The notes beneath the pieces were generated by a model. That model saw only the letters and a program-made list of their open reading frames with translations, had not been told where the DNA came from and searched no databases. From contig NZ_CP021030.1 in assembly GCF_002117485.1 (NCBI RefSeq), forward strand, positions 3,771,501 through 3,835,500: 64,000 bases of DNA. The letters are read 5' to 3'. The translations under genes were made by a program, and so were the position numbers. Positions 1-9,889 of this stretch are shown in pieces. Numbering within the stretch: position 1 is the first letter of the stretch; each line of letters begins with the position of its first letter. The DNA is from Rhizobium sp. NXC14. GTDB lineage: Bacteria > Pseudomonadota > Alphaproteobacteria > Rhizobiales > Rhizobiaceae.

Positions 1-779
1 TTGATGACCTCGATCAGCGCCTTATGGACATGTTCGTTGCCGGCGACGATCGCGCCGCCCTCCAGAATGGCCGTTCCGCCATCCCAGTCGGTGGCGAAGC
101 CGCCGGCTTCGCGGATGAGCAGGATACCGGCTGCCATGTCCCAGGGCGCAAGCTCCGCCTCCCAGAAGCCGTCGAAACGTCCGGCGGCGACATGGGCGAG
201 ATCGAGGGTCGGTGCGCCCAGGCGGCGGATGCCGGCCACTTCGCCCATCACGTGGCGCAGTTCGACCAGGAACTTGCCGTGATTGCGCTTGCCGAGCGCG
301 GGCACACCGCAACCGATGACGCAATCCGACAGCACGCGGCGCGCAGCGACGCGCAGGCGCCGGTCGTTGAGGAAAGCGCCGCCGCCGCGCTCGGCAGTAT
401 AAAGTTCGTCGGTCGCCGGATTGAAGACGACGGCGGCAACGATCTCGCCATTGCGCTCGAGCGCAATCGAGACAGCGAAGGCCGGGATGCCATGCAGGAA
501 GTTCGTCGTGCCGTCGAGCGGGTCGACGATCCAGCGATGCGCGCCGTCGGTGCCCTTGATCTCTTCGCTTTCCTCGCCGAGGAAGCCATAGGTCGGACGC
601 GCCTTCATCAGCTCTTCCCTGACGATCTTCTCGGCCTTGCGGTCGGCGGCGGAAACGAAATCGCCCGGTCCCTTCACCGAAACCTGCAGGTTCTGCACTT
701 CGCCGAAATCACGCCCCAGCGATTTTCCTGCCTTGAGAGCAGCCTGAACCATGACATTGAGAAGAGCTGAACGGGCCAT
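1..779 (-). CDS. suhB: Inositol monophosphatase family protein (SuhB type), 3' end outside window
   Basis: Reading leftwards from the ATG at 779-777 gives about 259 codons without a stop, beginning MARSALLNVMVQAALKAG, so the gene runs off the window. It is a Mg-dependent phosphatase acting on inositol-1-phosphate or related sugar phosphates; in bacteria SuhB can also have an RNA-related role. Seen: metal-site motif 1 WIVDPLDGTTNFLHG near residues 83-97, the upstream GEESEE acid cluster, and motif 2 WDMAAGILLIREAGG near residue 215. Family length is about 265 residues, so only a few codons are missing. It lies downstream of cheB on the same strand, 199 bp away, with its own structured leader candidate. 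The family is certain; the substrate is not. Confidence 0.93.
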   Translation of the reverse strand, partial: MARSALLNVMVQAALKAGKSLGRDFGEVQNLQVSVKGPGDFVSAADRKAEKIVREELMKARPTYGFLGEESEEIKGTDGAHRWIVDPLDGTTNFLHGIPAFAVSIALERNGEIVAAVVFNPATDELYTAERGGGAFLNDRRLRVAARRVLSDCVIGCGVPALGKRNHGKFLVELRHVMGEVAGIRRLGAPTLDLAHVAAGRFDGFWEAELAPWDMAAGILLIREAGGFATDWDGGTAILEGGAIVAGNEHVHKALIEVI

Positions 780-811
780 CGGCGCATTTCCTTGGGACTG
801 ATACGGGACGC

Positions 812-860
812 GCGCTGCCAGGGGCGGGAAATGTCCCTGAACATGTATGACAGGCAGCGC
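812..860 (-). promoter_or_regulatory. Structured leader candidate upstream of suhB (nested inverted repeats)
   Basis: In the 199-bp gap between cheB and suhB, GCGCTGCC (812-819) pairs perfectly with GGCAGCGC (853-860). Inside it, CAGGG (819-823) can pair with CCCTG (835-839), sharing position 819 with the outer stem. On the minus strand this would fold as a two-tier hairpin 33-82 bases upstream of the suhB start. A conserved RNA motif near suhB is known in alphaproteobacteria, but I cannot confirm that this is it. The rest of the gap (780-978) shows no gene. Confidence 0.35.
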
Positions 861-978
861 TAGCAAAGATTGGCGGCCTCAAGACCACAAAATCGCGGAA
901 ATTTCAAGGGGAGGCACGCATGGCTGCCCGCAGGCCGGAAAAGCATGGCCTTATTTGCCATCGGATCCAGAACCGGCC

Positions 979-2076
979 TCAGAACTTCTGCTGCGTTATC
1001 AGGACTTCGCGGGCGATCTGATCGAGCGGCAGAATGCGGTCGACGCCGCCTTTTGCAATCGCCTCCTTCGGCATGCCGAAGACAACCGAACTCGCCTCGT
1101 CCTGCGCCACGGTATAGGCGCCGGCTTCATGCATCTCCAGCATGCCGCGCGCACCGTCGTCGCCCATACCCGTCATGATGATCCCCATGGCGTTCGAGCC
1201 AGCCGAGCGCGCCGCCGAACGGAAGAGCACGTCGACGGAAGGCCGGTGGCGGGAGACCAGCGGCCCGGTCTTCACGCTCACATAATAGCGCGCACCCTGG
1301 CGTTCGAGCAGCGTGTGCTTGTCACCGGGCGCGATCAGCACATGGCCGCGCAGCACCGGATCGCCATCGACGGCCTCCTTGACCTCGATCTCGCAGAGCC
1401 CGTTCAGGCGCTTGGCGAAGGCGGCTGTGAATTTCTCCGGCATATGCTGGACGATCACCATGCCGGGCGCATTGGCCGGCAGCTCCTCCAGGAATTCGCG
1501 CAACGCTTCGGTTCCGCCGGTGGAGGCGCCGACGCAGACGACCATCTCCGTCGTCTTCGCCATGGCGCGGCCCGTTGGCGGCGGCAGCATGGCATCGGCC
1601 GTCAGCTTCCTGGCCGGTCCCTCGGCGGAAGCGGAACGAATGGTTCCGGCGGCACGGCGCGCGATGGAAAGTCGCGCGTGCGAGGCGCTCTTGACGACTT
1701 CGCGAATGCGCATCGCATCATCAGCAAGACCGTCGGCGGCGCCGATCTTCGATTTCAGAATGACGTCGACGGCGCCCGCCTCCAGCGCCTGGATCAGCGT
1801 TTCCGAGCCCGCTTCCGTCAGCGACGAACACATCACGACCGGGATCGGCCGCTGCGACATCAGTTTGCGCAGGAAGGTGATGCCGTCCATGCGCGGCATC
1901 TCCACGTCGAGCGTGATGACGTCGGGAATCTCCTCCTGCAGCCTCCGCGCCGCCACGAAAGGATCGGACGCCACTGCCATGATCTCGATATCAGGATCCT
2001 GCTCCAGCACATGAGCCAGCGTCTGCCGGACGCTGGCGGAATCGTCGATGATGAGAACCCGGATTTTCTTGCGCAT
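979..2076 (-). CDS. cheB: Chemotaxis response regulator protein-glutamate methylesterase CheB
   Basis: 365 residues. It demethylates and deamidates chemoreceptors as the feedback arm of adaptation, when phosphorylated by CheA. The N-terminal receiver (about 1-125) has the acid pair DD11-12, phosphoacceptor D57 ([11 protein letters not shown]) and K108/K110. After a linker comes the methylesterase domain with S185 (GASTGG), H211 (QHMPEKF) and D307 (GMGDDG), the expected catalytic triad. The start at 2076 ([20 protein letters not shown]) was chosen because the longer open frame has no family support and would overlap cheR; eight bases separate it from the cheR stop. Last gene of the che operon as transcribed. 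Confidence 0.97.
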   Translation of the reverse strand: MRKKIRVLIIDDSASVRQTLAHVLEQDPDIEIMAVASDPFVAARRLQEEIPDVITLDVEMPRMDGITFLRKLMSQRPIPVVMCSSLTEAGSETLIQALEAGAVDVILKSKIGAADGLADDAMRIREVVKSASHARLSIARRAAGTIRSASAEGPARKLTADAMLPPPTGRAMAKTTEMVVCVGASTGGTEALREFLEELPANAPGMVIVQHMPEKFTAAFAKRLNGLCEIEVKEAVDGDPVLRGHVLIAPGDKHTLLERQGARYYVSVKTGPLVSRHRPSVDVLFRSAARSAGSNAMGIIMTGMGDDGARGMLEMHEAGAYTVAQDEASSVVFGMPKEAIAKGGVDRILPLDQIAREVLITQQKF

Positions 2077-2084
2077 GAATGCCT

Positions 2085-2939
2085 CTAGATACGCTGAAAC
2101 ACCGTATTCGAGACCTGCTTCAGCGGCAGGTCGAAGCCGGTGATCGATTCGGAATGACCGATGAACAGATAGCCGCCCTTCGCCAGGCAATCGCAGAGGC
2201 GGCTGAGCACGCCCGCCTGGGTCTGCTTGTCGAAGTAGATCAGCACGTTGCGGCAGAAGATGACGTTCATCAAGTCGCCAACCGGATACTTGTCGTCCAT
2301 CAGGTTCATCCGTGCAAACCCCACTCTGCTGCGCAGCTTCGGGCTTATGCGCACCTCCTTGCGGCCAGACTGCTTGGCGACCAGCACATATTTGCGCTGC
2401 AGGTCGCGCGGCACGGGCGCAATCAGGTCTTCCGGATAGATGCCCTGACGCGCCGTCTGCAGCACGTCGGTGGAAAGATCGGTGGCAAGCACGCTATAGG
2501 AAACATCCCTGCGGCCTTCCGCGAATTCCGCCAGCACCATTGCGATCGTATAGGGTTCGGCTCCCGTCGAGCAGGCCGAGCTCCAGGTGCGGATGGTGCG
2601 CACACCGCTATTGGCGATCGCCGGCAGCGCCACGGTCTGCATATATTCAAAATGCTTGGCTTCCCGGAAGAAGTCGGTCTTGTTGGTCGTCACCACGTCG
2701 ATGAGGTAGACGGTTTCCTGTGCAAGCCCATCGTGATTGAACAGAAAATCGCAATAATCGTCGAAGGTCGAATGGTTGGTCGCGCGAAGGCGGCGCCTCA
2801 GCCGCCCCTCGAGCATCGTCAGCTTGGTCGGCGGCATCTTGATGCCGCTATAGTCGTAGATGAACTGGGCAAGCTTGTCGAAATTGCGCTTGCTGATCCG
2901 GTCGCCCGGCAATTGGGTTTCCACAGCTGCGATACTCAT
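2085..2939 (-). CDS. cheR: Chemotaxis protein methyltransferase CheR
   Basis: 284 residues. It transfers methyl groups from S-adenosylmethionine to glutamates of the chemoreceptors. The N-terminal helical CheR_N domain (about 15-75, with GRLRRRLRA) precedes the SAM-binding fold, whose loop [17 protein letters not shown] (about 120-136) is the family signature. Further family motifs are [19 protein letters not shown] and GHSES near the C-terminus. Length is normal. It sits 29 bp downstream of the second cheW and 8 bp upstream of cheB. None of the three receptors in the operon ends in the xWxxF pentapeptide used for CheR tethering in enteric bacteria, so docking here probably differs. Confidence 0.96.
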   Translation of the reverse strand: MSIAAVETQLPGDRISKRNFDKLAQFIYDYSGIKMPPTKLTMLEGRLRRRLRATNHSTFDDYCDFLFNHDGLAQETVYLIDVVTTNKTDFFREAKHFEYMQTVALPAIANSGVRTIRTWSSACSTGAEPYTIAMVLAEFAEGRRDVSYSVLATDLSTDVLQTARQGIYPEDLIAPVPRDLQRKYVLVAKQSGRKEVRISPKLRSRVGFARMNLMDDKYPVGDLMNVIFCRNVLIYFDKQTQAGVLSRLCDCLAKGGYLFIGHSESITGFDLPLKQVSNTVFQRI

Positions 2940-2968
2940 AGAACGCAGAACTCCGATTTGATGCGGCG

Positions 2969-3445
2969 TCAGGCTGCCGATTGCAGTGCCGAGGCGTCCT
3001 CGCGCGACAGGAGTCGTGCAAGATCGATGATGACAACGAAGCCGTTTTCACGGCGAACGACGCCGGCGATATAATCCGAATGCCAGCGCACGCCGATGTC
3101 GGGCGCCGCCTCGATCTGGTCGCGCCGGAACGGAGTGACCTCGAAGACGCGGTCGGCGACGAGGCCCAGAGTCAGGAGCCGGCTTTCCATCGGCACGTCG
3201 AGCACCAGCACCCGCGTGTGCGGCGTCGGCACGGTCTTGGTCATGCCAAGCTTCAAGCGAAGATCGATGGTCGGCACGCCTTGCCCGCGCACGTTGCGCA
3301 GGCCGAGCAGATAGTCGGGACCGTTCGGAATCTTGAAGGCTTCCGCATAGTCGAGGATTTCACGTACGACCTCAACCGGCACGGCGAAAATCTCGTCGCC
3401 GAGGCTGAAGGTCACGAATTGCGCTTCCAGAGATGTGGTAGCCAT
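2969..3445 (-). CDS. cheW: Chemotaxis coupling protein CheW (second copy)
   Basis: 158 residues from the preferred start. It is an adaptor linking chemoreceptor tips to CheA, a single CheW-like beta domain: QFVTFSLGDEIFAVPVEVVREIL at the N-terminus, LGLRNVRGQGVPTIDLR in the middle, FVVIIDLARLL at the C-terminus. Two ATGs are possible. The one at 3451 overlaps the receptor stop codon (ATGA) but leaves only three bases after GGAAAG. The one at 3445 has nine and gives MATTSLEAQFVTF, so it is preferred. It differs clearly from the other CheW (9380-9889), including its much shorter N-terminus. Confidence 0.93.
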   Translation of the reverse strand: MATTSLEAQFVTFSLGDEIFAVPVEVVREILDYAEAFKIPNGPDYLLGLRNVRGQGVPTIDLRLKLGMTKTVPTPHTRVLVLDVPMESRLLTLGLVADRVFEVTPFRRDQIEAAPDIGVRWHSDYIAGVVRRENGFVVIIDLARLLSREDASALQSAA

Positions 3446-3447
3446 GA

Positions 3448-5253
3448 TCATGCGCTTTCCTTGAATTCAGCGTCCCCATCATCGGGGCCGCCCATGGAGA
3501 GATCGAGAGCGAAACCTTTCACCCGCGCCTGTTGACCGGCAACGCTGTTGGCCGGTTTCTTGGCGGCAGGCTTGCGGGCGGAGCCCTGAGCCGGACTGCG
3601 GACCGTCATTCTGGCGGCCGGCGTGCGGGACTGGCGGTTGCCGGCCGCATCGACGTTGAAGAAGGCAATCGAGGCCTGCAGTTCCTCGGCCTGGGAGGCA
3701 AGTTCTTCGGAGGTCGCAGACATCTGCTCGGAGGCACCGGCATTCTGCTGCGTCACCTTGTCGAGCTGCTGGATCGCTTCATTGATCTGGGCCGCACCGA
3801 CGTCCTGCTCGCGGCAGGCGGCGCTGATCTCGGCCACGAGTTCGGCCGTCTTACGAATGTCGGGCACCAGGCGGCCGAGCATGTCGCCGGCTTCCTGGGC
3901 AGCCTTAACGGTATCGCCCGACATAGAGCTGATTTCGGCCGCCGCCGACTGGCTGCGCTCAGCAAGCTTGCGCACCTCGGAGGCGACGACCGCAAAGCCC
4001 TTGCCATGTTCGCCGGCGCGCGCCGCTTCGACGGCGGCGTTCAGCGCCAGCAGGTCGGTCTGGCGGGCGATTTCCTGGACGATGCTGATCTTGTCGGCGA
4101 TGGTCCGCATCGCCTGCACCGCGCGCGAAACGGCTTCGCCGCTCATTTCCGCATCCTTGGCCGACTGGCGAGCGATCTTTTCTGTCTGGGCAGCATTGTC
4201 GGCATTCTGCTTGATATTGGCGGCCATCTCCTCCATTGAGGCGGAAGCCTCTTCGGCGGAGGCTGCCTGTTCGCTGGCACCCTGTGACACCTGTTCGGAG
4301 CTTGCCGAAAGTTCCTGGCTGCCGGCCGAGACGTTCTCGGCGGCCGAGATCGCATCGGCGACGACGCCGCGCAGCCGTTCGACCATCTGTTCCAGCGCTA
4401 TGCCCAGTGTATCCTTCTCCGACAGCGGCTTCGGCGAGACCCTCAGGTCGCCGCCGGCGATTTGAGTAGCGATGTCGGCGGTGGCTCGAAGATTATCGGT
4501 CATGACATTGATTGTATTCACGAGATCCCTGATCTCGTCATTACTCTTGATCTCCACCTTCTGGTTTAGGTCGCCGATGGCGACGGCATTGGCAACGTCC
4601 ATGATCTTGCGCAGGCCGCTGTTGACGCCGAGGCCTATCCACAATGCAGCCGCGAAAGCGATAACTGACGCGCCAACCGCAATGACGATAAGCATGTTCT
4701 TGGTAGAGCCATAGAGGACTTCAGTCTCGTTATCAGCCTGTATCATGGCCTTTTGCTGCAGCGAAACAAGCGCCTCGAACACCTCTTCCAGTTCCACGAC
4801 GACAGCGCGAACCTCTCCTGACGAAAGCGCTGCGGCCCCTGCCCTGTCACCGCTTTCTTGGCTTGCGGCAACTCTGGCGGAACCTTCGCTGAAGCGCTTG
4901 GCCAGCTCGATCAGCCTATCCCAGTTAGGTTTGCCCTCGGTGGTTGCGAGCTGTTGACCGCTTGTAGCGAAGGCGAGCATATCATCCGCGCTCTTTGCCG
5001 AGTTCTGATAGTTCTTGACCGCTGTTTCGGGATTCATTTCCAGAAGGGCATTCTTCTGCCAGCGAACCGCATTGAGCTCGGCCGTCTTGGCCTCCAGAGC
5101 CAGTTCGAGGCTTTTTGCAGGACCGGAGATAAGGCTGCCGACAGCGTCGTTCAGCGAACTGAGACTGATGATGCCATAAATCGCGCTACCCACCAGCAAT
5201 AGTATGACGACACCAAATGCGGCTGCGAGTTTGAGTTTGATCGTAATACGCAT
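3448..5253 (-). CDS. Methyl-accepting chemotaxis protein, two HAMP-type units (601 aa)
   Basis: Transmembrane chemoreceptor. TM1 about 10-31; periplasmic helical sensor about 32-186; TM2 about 187-210; HAMP about 211-256; a second HAMP-like unit of the form [17 protein letters not shown] about 257-296; then a long cytoplasmic coiled coil. The hairpin tip [20 protein letters not shown] at about 403-422 contacts CheA and CheW. The C-terminus is a basic Pro/Ala linker and the tail [18 protein letters not shown](KESA). The start at 5253 matches the MRxTIKxKL opening of its two neighbours and follows AGAGAGGA; the longer frame reads through non-coding sequence. The ligand is unknown; no Cache or PAS domain was recognised. 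Confidence 0.93.
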   Translation of the reverse strand: MRITIKLKLAAAFGVVILLLVGSAIYGIISLSSLNDAVGSLISGPAKSLELALEAKTAELNAVRWQKNALLEMNPETAVKNYQNSAKSADDMLAFATSGQQLATTEGKPNWDRLIELAKRFSEGSARVAASQESGDRAGAAALSSGEVRAVVVELEEVFEALVSLQQKAMIQADNETEVLYGSTKNMLIVIAVGASVIAFAAALWIGLGVNSGLRKIMDVANAVAIGDLNQKVEIKSNDEIRDLVNTINVMTDNLRATADIATQIAGGDLRVSPKPLSEKDTLGIALEQMVERLRGVVADAISAAENVSAGSQELSASSEQVSQGASEQAASAEEASASMEEMAANIKQNADNAAQTEKIARQSAKDAEMSGEAVSRAVQAMRTIADKISIVQEIARQTDLLALNAAVEAARAGEHGKGFAVVASEVRKLAERSQSAAAEISSMSGDTVKAAQEAGDMLGRLVPDIRKTAELVAEISAACREQDVGAAQINEAIQQLDKVTQQNAGASEQMSATSEELASQAEELQASIAFFNVDAAGNRQSRTPAARMTVRSPAQGSARKPAAKKPANSVAGQQARVKGFALDLSMGGPDDGDAEFKESA

Positions 5254-5450
5254 CTCAATATTCCTCTCTGAGAGCGAAGCAATGATGTGGACCGGGCGCG
5301 CGGCGTCATGCAGCAAAGAAAGTCCGGCAGGCGAAGACAGGTAAGAAGAATTGGCGGACTTCCGTGGCGACGCCCCCGGGGCGCCGGAATTGCGTCGCGG
5401 GCCGTGCTGGCTGGCCCACGATAGTTGCAAGGGAAAGCCGCCTATTCTCT

Positions 5451-5472
5451 GGGAAGCGTCATGCGCTCTCCC
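5451..5472. other. Hairpin embracing the stop codon of the 640-aa chemoreceptor
   Basis: GGGAAGCG (5451-5458) and CGCTCTCCC (5464-5472) form a stem, with one bulge, whose loop holds the stop codon of the upstream receptor gene. No T-run follows in the direction of transcription, so it is not a standard terminator. The similar hairpin at the stop of the 567-aa receptor suggests an intra-operon RNA-stability or attenuation role (inference). The rest of the 205-bp gap 5254-5458 shows no gene. Confidence 0.4.
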
Positions 5473-7381
5473 TGAAATCGTCGTCGCCGGCGTCAGGGCC
5501 GCCCATCGACAGGTCGAGGGCAAAGCCCTTCACGCGGGCCTGCTGGCCTGCAACGCTGTCGGCGGCCGGCTTCTTGGCCGCCGGCCTGCGAGCGGCAGGG
5601 GCCGGGCTACGAACCGTCATCTTGGCGCCCTGTGTGCGATCGCGGCGCCCACCCGCTATATCGACCTTGAAGAAGGCGATCGAGGTCTGCAGTTCTTCCG
5701 CCTGCGAAGCGAGCTCTTCGGACGTTGCCGACATCTGTTCGGAGGCGCCGGCGTTCTGCTGCGTCACCTTGTCGAGCTGCTGGATCGCCTCATTGATCTG
5801 GGCTGCACCGATATCCTGCTCACGGCAGGCGGCACTGATCTCGGAAACGAGTTCCGCCGTCTTGCGGATATCAGGCACCAGGCGCCCCAGCATTTCGCCG
5901 GCTTCCTGGGCGGCTGTCACTGTGTCGCCTGACATGGCGCTGATTTCGGCAGCGGCCGACTGGCTGCGTTCGGCAAGCTTGCGCACTTCCGAGGCCACTA
6001 CGGCAAAACCTTTACCATGCTCGCCGGCGCGTGCGGCTTCGACGGCAGCGTTGAGAGCCAAGAGGTCGGTCTGACGGGCGATCTCCTGCACGATGCCGAT
6101 CTTCTGGGCGATCGTGCGCATGGCATCAACCGCTCGGGCGACGGCTTCGCCGCTGGCTTCCGCGTCCTTGGCCGACTGCCGCGCGATTTTCTCGGTCTGG
6201 GCGGCATTGTCGGCATTCTGCTTGATGTTGGAAGCCATCTCCTCCATCGAGGCGGAAGCTTCTTCGGCCGAAGCCGCCTGCTCGGTAGCGCCCTGCGACA
6301 CCTGCTCGGAACTCGATGAGAGCTGCTGGCTGCCAGAGGAGACGTTCTCGGCGGCCGAAATCGCGTCCGCGACCACACCGCGCAACCGCTCGACCATCTG
6401 CTCCAGCGCAAGGCCCAGCGCATCCTTGTCGGAAAGTGGCTTCGGAGACACGGTGAGATCGCCATTGGCGATCTGGTTGGCAATCCCCGCCGTGGTCCTC
6501 AGATTGGCGATCATGCTCTGCATCGCAATCCCGAGCGAGTCCTTGTCCGAGAGAGGCTTGGCATCGGTGGTCAGATCGCCCGTGGCGATCTGGTCGGCAA
6601 GGGCGGCGGTCGCGCGCAGATTGGCGGTCATGGTGTTGACCGTCTCGATGAGGTCCTTGATCTCGTCATTGGTCCTGACGTCGACTTTCTGATTGAGATC
6701 GCCGATTGCCACGGCGTTTGCGACGCTCGTGATCTTTCTCAGACCATTGTTGATGCCGAGCGTGATCCACAATGCGGCGCCGAGCGCCACAAGCACGGCG
6801 AGCCCGGATGCTGTGGTGAGGATGAGCTTGGTGGAATTGTAAAGATCGCTGTTCGACTGATCGGTCGCTTGCATGCCTTTACGCTGGATCTCGGTGAGGG
6901 CTGCGATCGCACCGACCATGTCGCCGGTCATCGCCCGGAGATCGCCAAGTGAAAGCGCCAGGGCGCCTGCCTTGTCACCCCTGACATCGAGTTGCTGCAG
7001 CTCGGCGGACTTCTCGCGGAATTTCCCGCCAACGCTCCGCAGCTTCTCCCAATGCGGCTTCCCTTCCGAAGAGGCGATGGCCAAGCCGGCGTCGACAGCG
7101 TCGAACATGGCCTGCAGATTCTGATCAGCCTCTTTGTAGAAACCGGCGGCCGCGTCCGGATCGGTGGAAAGCAGAGCGTTCTTCTGAGCCCGAATGGCGT
7201 TAACTTCGGCGATGTTGGCGTTCAGCGCCAGTTCCAGCCGGCGCATTGGGCCGTTGATCATGTTGCTGCTCGCCTCGTTCAATGTGCCGAGGCTGAAGCT
7301 TCCATAAACCGCAATGCCGATCAGCAGCAGCGTCATGATCCCGAAAGCGAGACCTAATTTCAGTTTGATAGTGAAACGCAT
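5459..7381 (-). CDS. Methyl-accepting chemotaxis protein, three HAMP-type units (640 aa)
   Basis: Middle receptor of the tandem trio. TM1 about 10-31, periplasmic helical domain about 32-185, TM2 about 186-209, first HAMP about 211-256, then two more HAMP-like units with a 39-residue period: IATGDL ending at 270 and IANGDL ending at 309, each followed by KPLSDKD. It is exactly 39 residues longer than the 601-aa neighbour, i.e. one unit. The signalling hairpin with [20 protein letters not shown] is nearly identical to that of its neighbours, and the tail again ends FRESA after [17 protein letters not shown]. Start at 7381 ([14 protein letters not shown]) by homology to the other two. Ligand unknown. 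Confidence 0.93.
   Translation of the reverse strand: MRFTIKLKLGLAFGIMTLLLIGIAVYGSFSLGTLNEASSNMINGPMRRLELALNANIAEVNAIRAQKNALLSTDPDAAAGFYKEADQNLQAMFDAVDAGLAIASSEGKPHWEKLRSVGGKFREKSAELQQLDVRGDKAGALALSLGDLRAMTGDMVGAIAALTEIQRKGMQATDQSNSDLYNSTKLILTTASGLAVLVALGAALWITLGINNGLRKITSVANAVAIGDLNQKVDVRTNDEIKDLIETVNTMTANLRATAALADQIATGDLTTDAKPLSDKDSLGIAMQSMIANLRTTAGIANQIANGDLTVSPKPLSDKDALGLALEQMVERLRGVVADAISAAENVSSGSQQLSSSSEQVSQGATEQAASAEEASASMEEMASNIKQNADNAAQTEKIARQSAKDAEASGEAVARAVDAMRTIAQKIGIVQEIARQTDLLALNAAVEAARAGEHGKGFAVVASEVRKLAERSQSAAAEISAMSGDTVTAAQEAGEMLGRLVPDIRKTAELVSEISAACREQDIGAAQINEAIQQLDKVTQQNAGASEQMSATSEELASQAEELQTSIAFFKVDIAGGRRDRTQGAKMTVRSPAPAARRPAAKKPAADSVAGQQARVKGFALDLSMGGPDAGDDDFRESA
6383..6616 (-). 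repeat. Tandem 117-bp (39-residue) HAMP-like repeat inside a chemoreceptor
   Basis: Two consecutive coding units of 39 codons each: [10 protein letters not shown]...[10 protein letters not shown] and [10 protein letters not shown]...[10 protein letters not shown]. The phase of the protein heptads is kept because the unit is inserted whole. The neighbouring 601-aa receptor has a single such unit and the 567-aa receptor none beyond its first HAMP. Confidence 0.75.
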
Positions 7382-7637
7382 GTGATACCCCATTTTATGC
7401 GCCAAAACGATTGAATAGAGAGACGTTCCGATCCGGGAACGCCGAACTTCAGAGTGACGTGTCTGAAAGAGGGAAAGCGACTGCATTCACTTCCCGGCAG
7501 CCGGACATCTATCGTCGCAGCGCCAACGCCTACACGCGTTGGGGATATTCCGCCTCGGGCCACCGGAGCGGCCCGAGATTTCCGATGAGGGCGGAGGCGC
7601 TCAGCTGCCTCGCCGGCGGAACGCTATGCGCGTCCCC

Positions 7638-7660
7638 GGGAAGCGCCTACGCGCTTTCCC
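7638..7660. other. Hairpin embracing the stop codon of the 567-aa chemoreceptor
   Basis: GGGAAGCGC (7638-7646) pairs with GCGCTTTCCC (7651-7660) with one bulged base; the loop CTAC contains the TAG stop of the receptor read on the minus strand. No T-run follows, so it is unlikely to end transcription. The 265-bp spacer 7382-7646 up to the next receptor shows no gene. Confidence 0.45.
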
Positions 7661-9350
7661 GAAAATCGTCGTCACTGGCGTCCGGACCGCCCATCGACAT
7701 ATCGAGAGCAAAGCCCTTGAGACGCTGCTGCTGAGCCGAAACCGTCTGACCGCGGCGCTGGCTTTGGGCCTGCGACGCAGGCTTGCGCGCCGGGGCCTTG
7801 ATCACCTTGGCTGAGCCGCTCGCCGGCATCTTCTGGGCGCCGAGCCGCGTGCTGCCGGTCGTATCGACCTTGAAGAAGGCGATCGACGTCTGCAGTTCTT
7901 CCGCCTGCGAAGCGAGCTCTTCGGAGGTTGCCGACATCTGTTCGGAGGCGCCGGCGTTCTGCTGCGTTACCTTGTCGAGCTGCTGGATCGCTTCGTTGAT
8001 CTGCGACGCACCGATATCCTGCTCACGGCAGGCGGCGCTGATCTCGGAAACGAGTTCCGCCGTCTTGCGGATGTCGGGCACCAGGCGGCCTAGCATCTCA
8101 CCGGCATCAGCGGCGGCCTTGACGGTATCGCCGGACATCGAGCTGATTTCGGCCGCCGCCGACTGGCTGCGTTCGGCAAGCTTGCGCACTTCCGAGGCGA
8201 CCACGGCAAAACCTTTACCGTGTTCGCCGGCGCGTGCGGCTTCGACTGCGGCATTGAGGGCCAGCAGATCGGTCTGACGAGCGATCTCCTGCACGATACC
8301 GATCTTCTGGGCGATCGTGCGCATGGCGTCGACAGCGCGCGTTACCGCTTCGCCGCTGGCTTCGGCGTCCCTGGCCGACTGGCGGGCGATCTTTTCGGTC
8401 TGGGCGGCGTTGTCGGCATTCTGCTTGATGTTGGCGGCCATCTGCTCCATCGAAGCGGAGGCCTCCTCGGCGGACGCGGCCTGCTCCGTGGCGCCCTGCG
8501 ACACCTGTTCGGAGCTCGCCGAAAGCTGCTGGCTGCCGGACGAGACGTTCTCCGCGGCCGACAGCGCATCGGCGACGACGCCCCGCAGGCGTTCGATCAT
8601 GATGTTGACATTGCCCAGAAGCTCGCCGATTTCGTCATGGCTGGTGATATCGGCCATTTTCGTCAGGTCGCCTTCGGACACTTCGCGAACCACGGTGTTG
8701 GCGCGGCCGAGGCCTTTGCTGATCGTGCTGGCGATCCAGAAGGCCGTGATCGCGGCAACCAGCAGTGCAAAGGCAGCGACGGCAATCATCGTCATGCGTG
8801 TGGTCGCATACTGCGCGTCGGCATCGGCGTCGGCGGTCTTCATGCGCTGCTTCTCAAGCGCAAGAATTTCCGCGAGTGTCGAGTCAATATCGTTGGCGGC
8901 GGCACGCGCCGTCGTGATGGAGATAGTGTTGGCACCGTCCGCATTGCCGGCCTTCAGATAGTCGCGGATCTGGTCGTCGGCTGCGTTGAAGGCCTTGGAA
9001 AGCTCGGCAATACGCGCCCAACGCGCCTTGCCTTCTTCCGTGGCAAGCGCCAGAACCTGGTTGAAGGCATCGCTGAAATCCTTACGAGCCGCGTTGCCCT
9101 TGTCGGTCGCACGGGCACTTTCTTCGGAAGTACGGGCGGTGAGCAGGTTCTTCTGTTGGCGGATGGCTTCGAGTTGCGCGATGTTGATCTGCTGCGCAAG
9201 GTCGAGGCGGGCTGCCGGGCCGGCAAGAAGATTGCCGATGGTATCGTTCAGTGATCCAAGGCTGAAAATGCCATAAGCGGCAGTGCCCAATAACATGAGA
9301 ATAATAAAGGTGAACGCCGTCACCAGTTTCGTCTTGATTGTCAGTCTCAT
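7647..9350 (-). CDS. Methyl-accepting chemotaxis protein, single HAMP (567 aa)
   Basis: First of the three receptors in transcription order. TM1 about 10-31, periplasmic helical domain about 32-187, TM2 about 188-211, one HAMP about 212-255 ([18 protein letters not shown]), then the same cytoplasmic signalling domain as its neighbours and a tail [18 protein letters not shown](RESA). A GTTG-ATG upstream start at 9383 would overlap the preceding cheW stop as ATGA. The start at 9350 is preferred because it follows AAGAGGGG at good spacing and gives the shared MRLTIKTKL opening. The periplasmic domain differs most among the three, consistent with different ligands (inference). Confidence 0.93.
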   Translation of the reverse strand: MRLTIKTKLVTAFTFIILMLLGTAAYGIFSLGSLNDTIGNLLAGPAARLDLAQQINIAQLEAIRQQKNLLTARTSEESARATDKGNAARKDFSDAFNQVLALATEEGKARWARIAELSKAFNAADDQIRDYLKAGNADGANTISITTARAAANDIDSTLAEILALEKQRMKTADADADAQYATTRMTMIAVAAFALLVAAITAFWIASTISKGLGRANTVVREVSEGDLTKMADITSHDEIGELLGNVNIMIERLRGVVADALSAAENVSSGSQQLSASSEQVSQGATEQAASAEEASASMEQMAANIKQNADNAAQTEKIARQSARDAEASGEAVTRAVDAMRTIAQKIGIVQEIARQTDLLALNAAVEAARAGEHGKGFAVVASEVRKLAERSQSAAAEISSMSGDTVKAAADAGEMLGRLVPDIRKTAELVSEISAACREQDIGASQINEAIQQLDKVTQQNAGASEQMSATSEELASQAEELQTSIAFFKVDTTGSTRLGAQKMPASGSAKVIKAPARKPASQAQSQRRGQTVSAQQQRLKGFALDMSMGGPDASDDDFRESA

Positions 9351-9379
9351 CGTCCCAACCCCTCTTGGATTACGTGCCG

Positions 9380-9889
9380 TCAACTGACGGCCCCAACTGC
9401 GTCATGTCGCGATGAAAAAATCGCCTGCAGATTGGGGAGAATGATGAACTCTCCACCCCTCTTCACCAGGCAGTTGATGTAGTCGGCCCGCCAGCGCATG
9501 CCGACGCTCGGTGGCGCCTCGCCCGCGGTCTTTGCGAGCGTCGTCACCTCGTTCACCTTATCGGTTCTGAGGCCGACGAGCGTCGGCTCGCCCTGCAGAT
9601 CGATCTCAATGACGATGAAGCGGCTGTCGATCGTCGCCTCCGTCGCCTCCATCCCGAAAGCGAGACGCAGGTCGGCGAGCGGAATGACCTTGCCGCGGAA
9701 GTTGATGACGCTGGCGACGAAGGGCTGGCTGCCCGGCACCGCCGTCTCCGGAAGCAGATCCAGGATTTCCTGGACGATGACCGCCTCCAGCGCAAAAGTC
9801 TCGCCGTTGAGATCGAAGGTCAGGACCTCGACTTCCTCGGCATAGCTCCAATGATTGTCGAAACGTTCGGCTGTTGCTGCTGCACTCAT
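9380..9889 (-). CDS. cheW: Chemotaxis coupling protein CheW (first copy)
   Basis: 169 residues. Adaptor between receptors and CheA; CheW-like domain from about residue 20 ([20 protein letters not shown]) with [18 protein letters not shown] and a closing [11 protein letters not shown]. The N-terminal about 18 residues ([20 protein letters not shown]) are an extension absent from the other CheW. The ATG overlaps the cheA stop by four bases (ATGA), implying translational coupling to the kinase. Two diverged CheW proteins in one operon could tune which receptors couple to the single CheA (inference). Confidence 0.95.
   Translation of the reverse strand: MSAAATAERFDNHWSYAEEVEVLTFDLNGETFALEAVIVQEILDLLPETAVPGSQPFVASVINFRGKVIPLADLRLAFGMEATEATIDSRFIVIEIDLQGEPTLVGLRTDKVNEVTTLAKTAGEAPPSVGMRWRADYINCLVKRGGEFIILPNLQAIFSSRHDAVGAVS

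Noticed and set aside
847..2088. 413-codon open frame on the plus strand over cheB
   Set aside because: Antisense shadow with atypical composition; cheB on the other strand has complete motifs.
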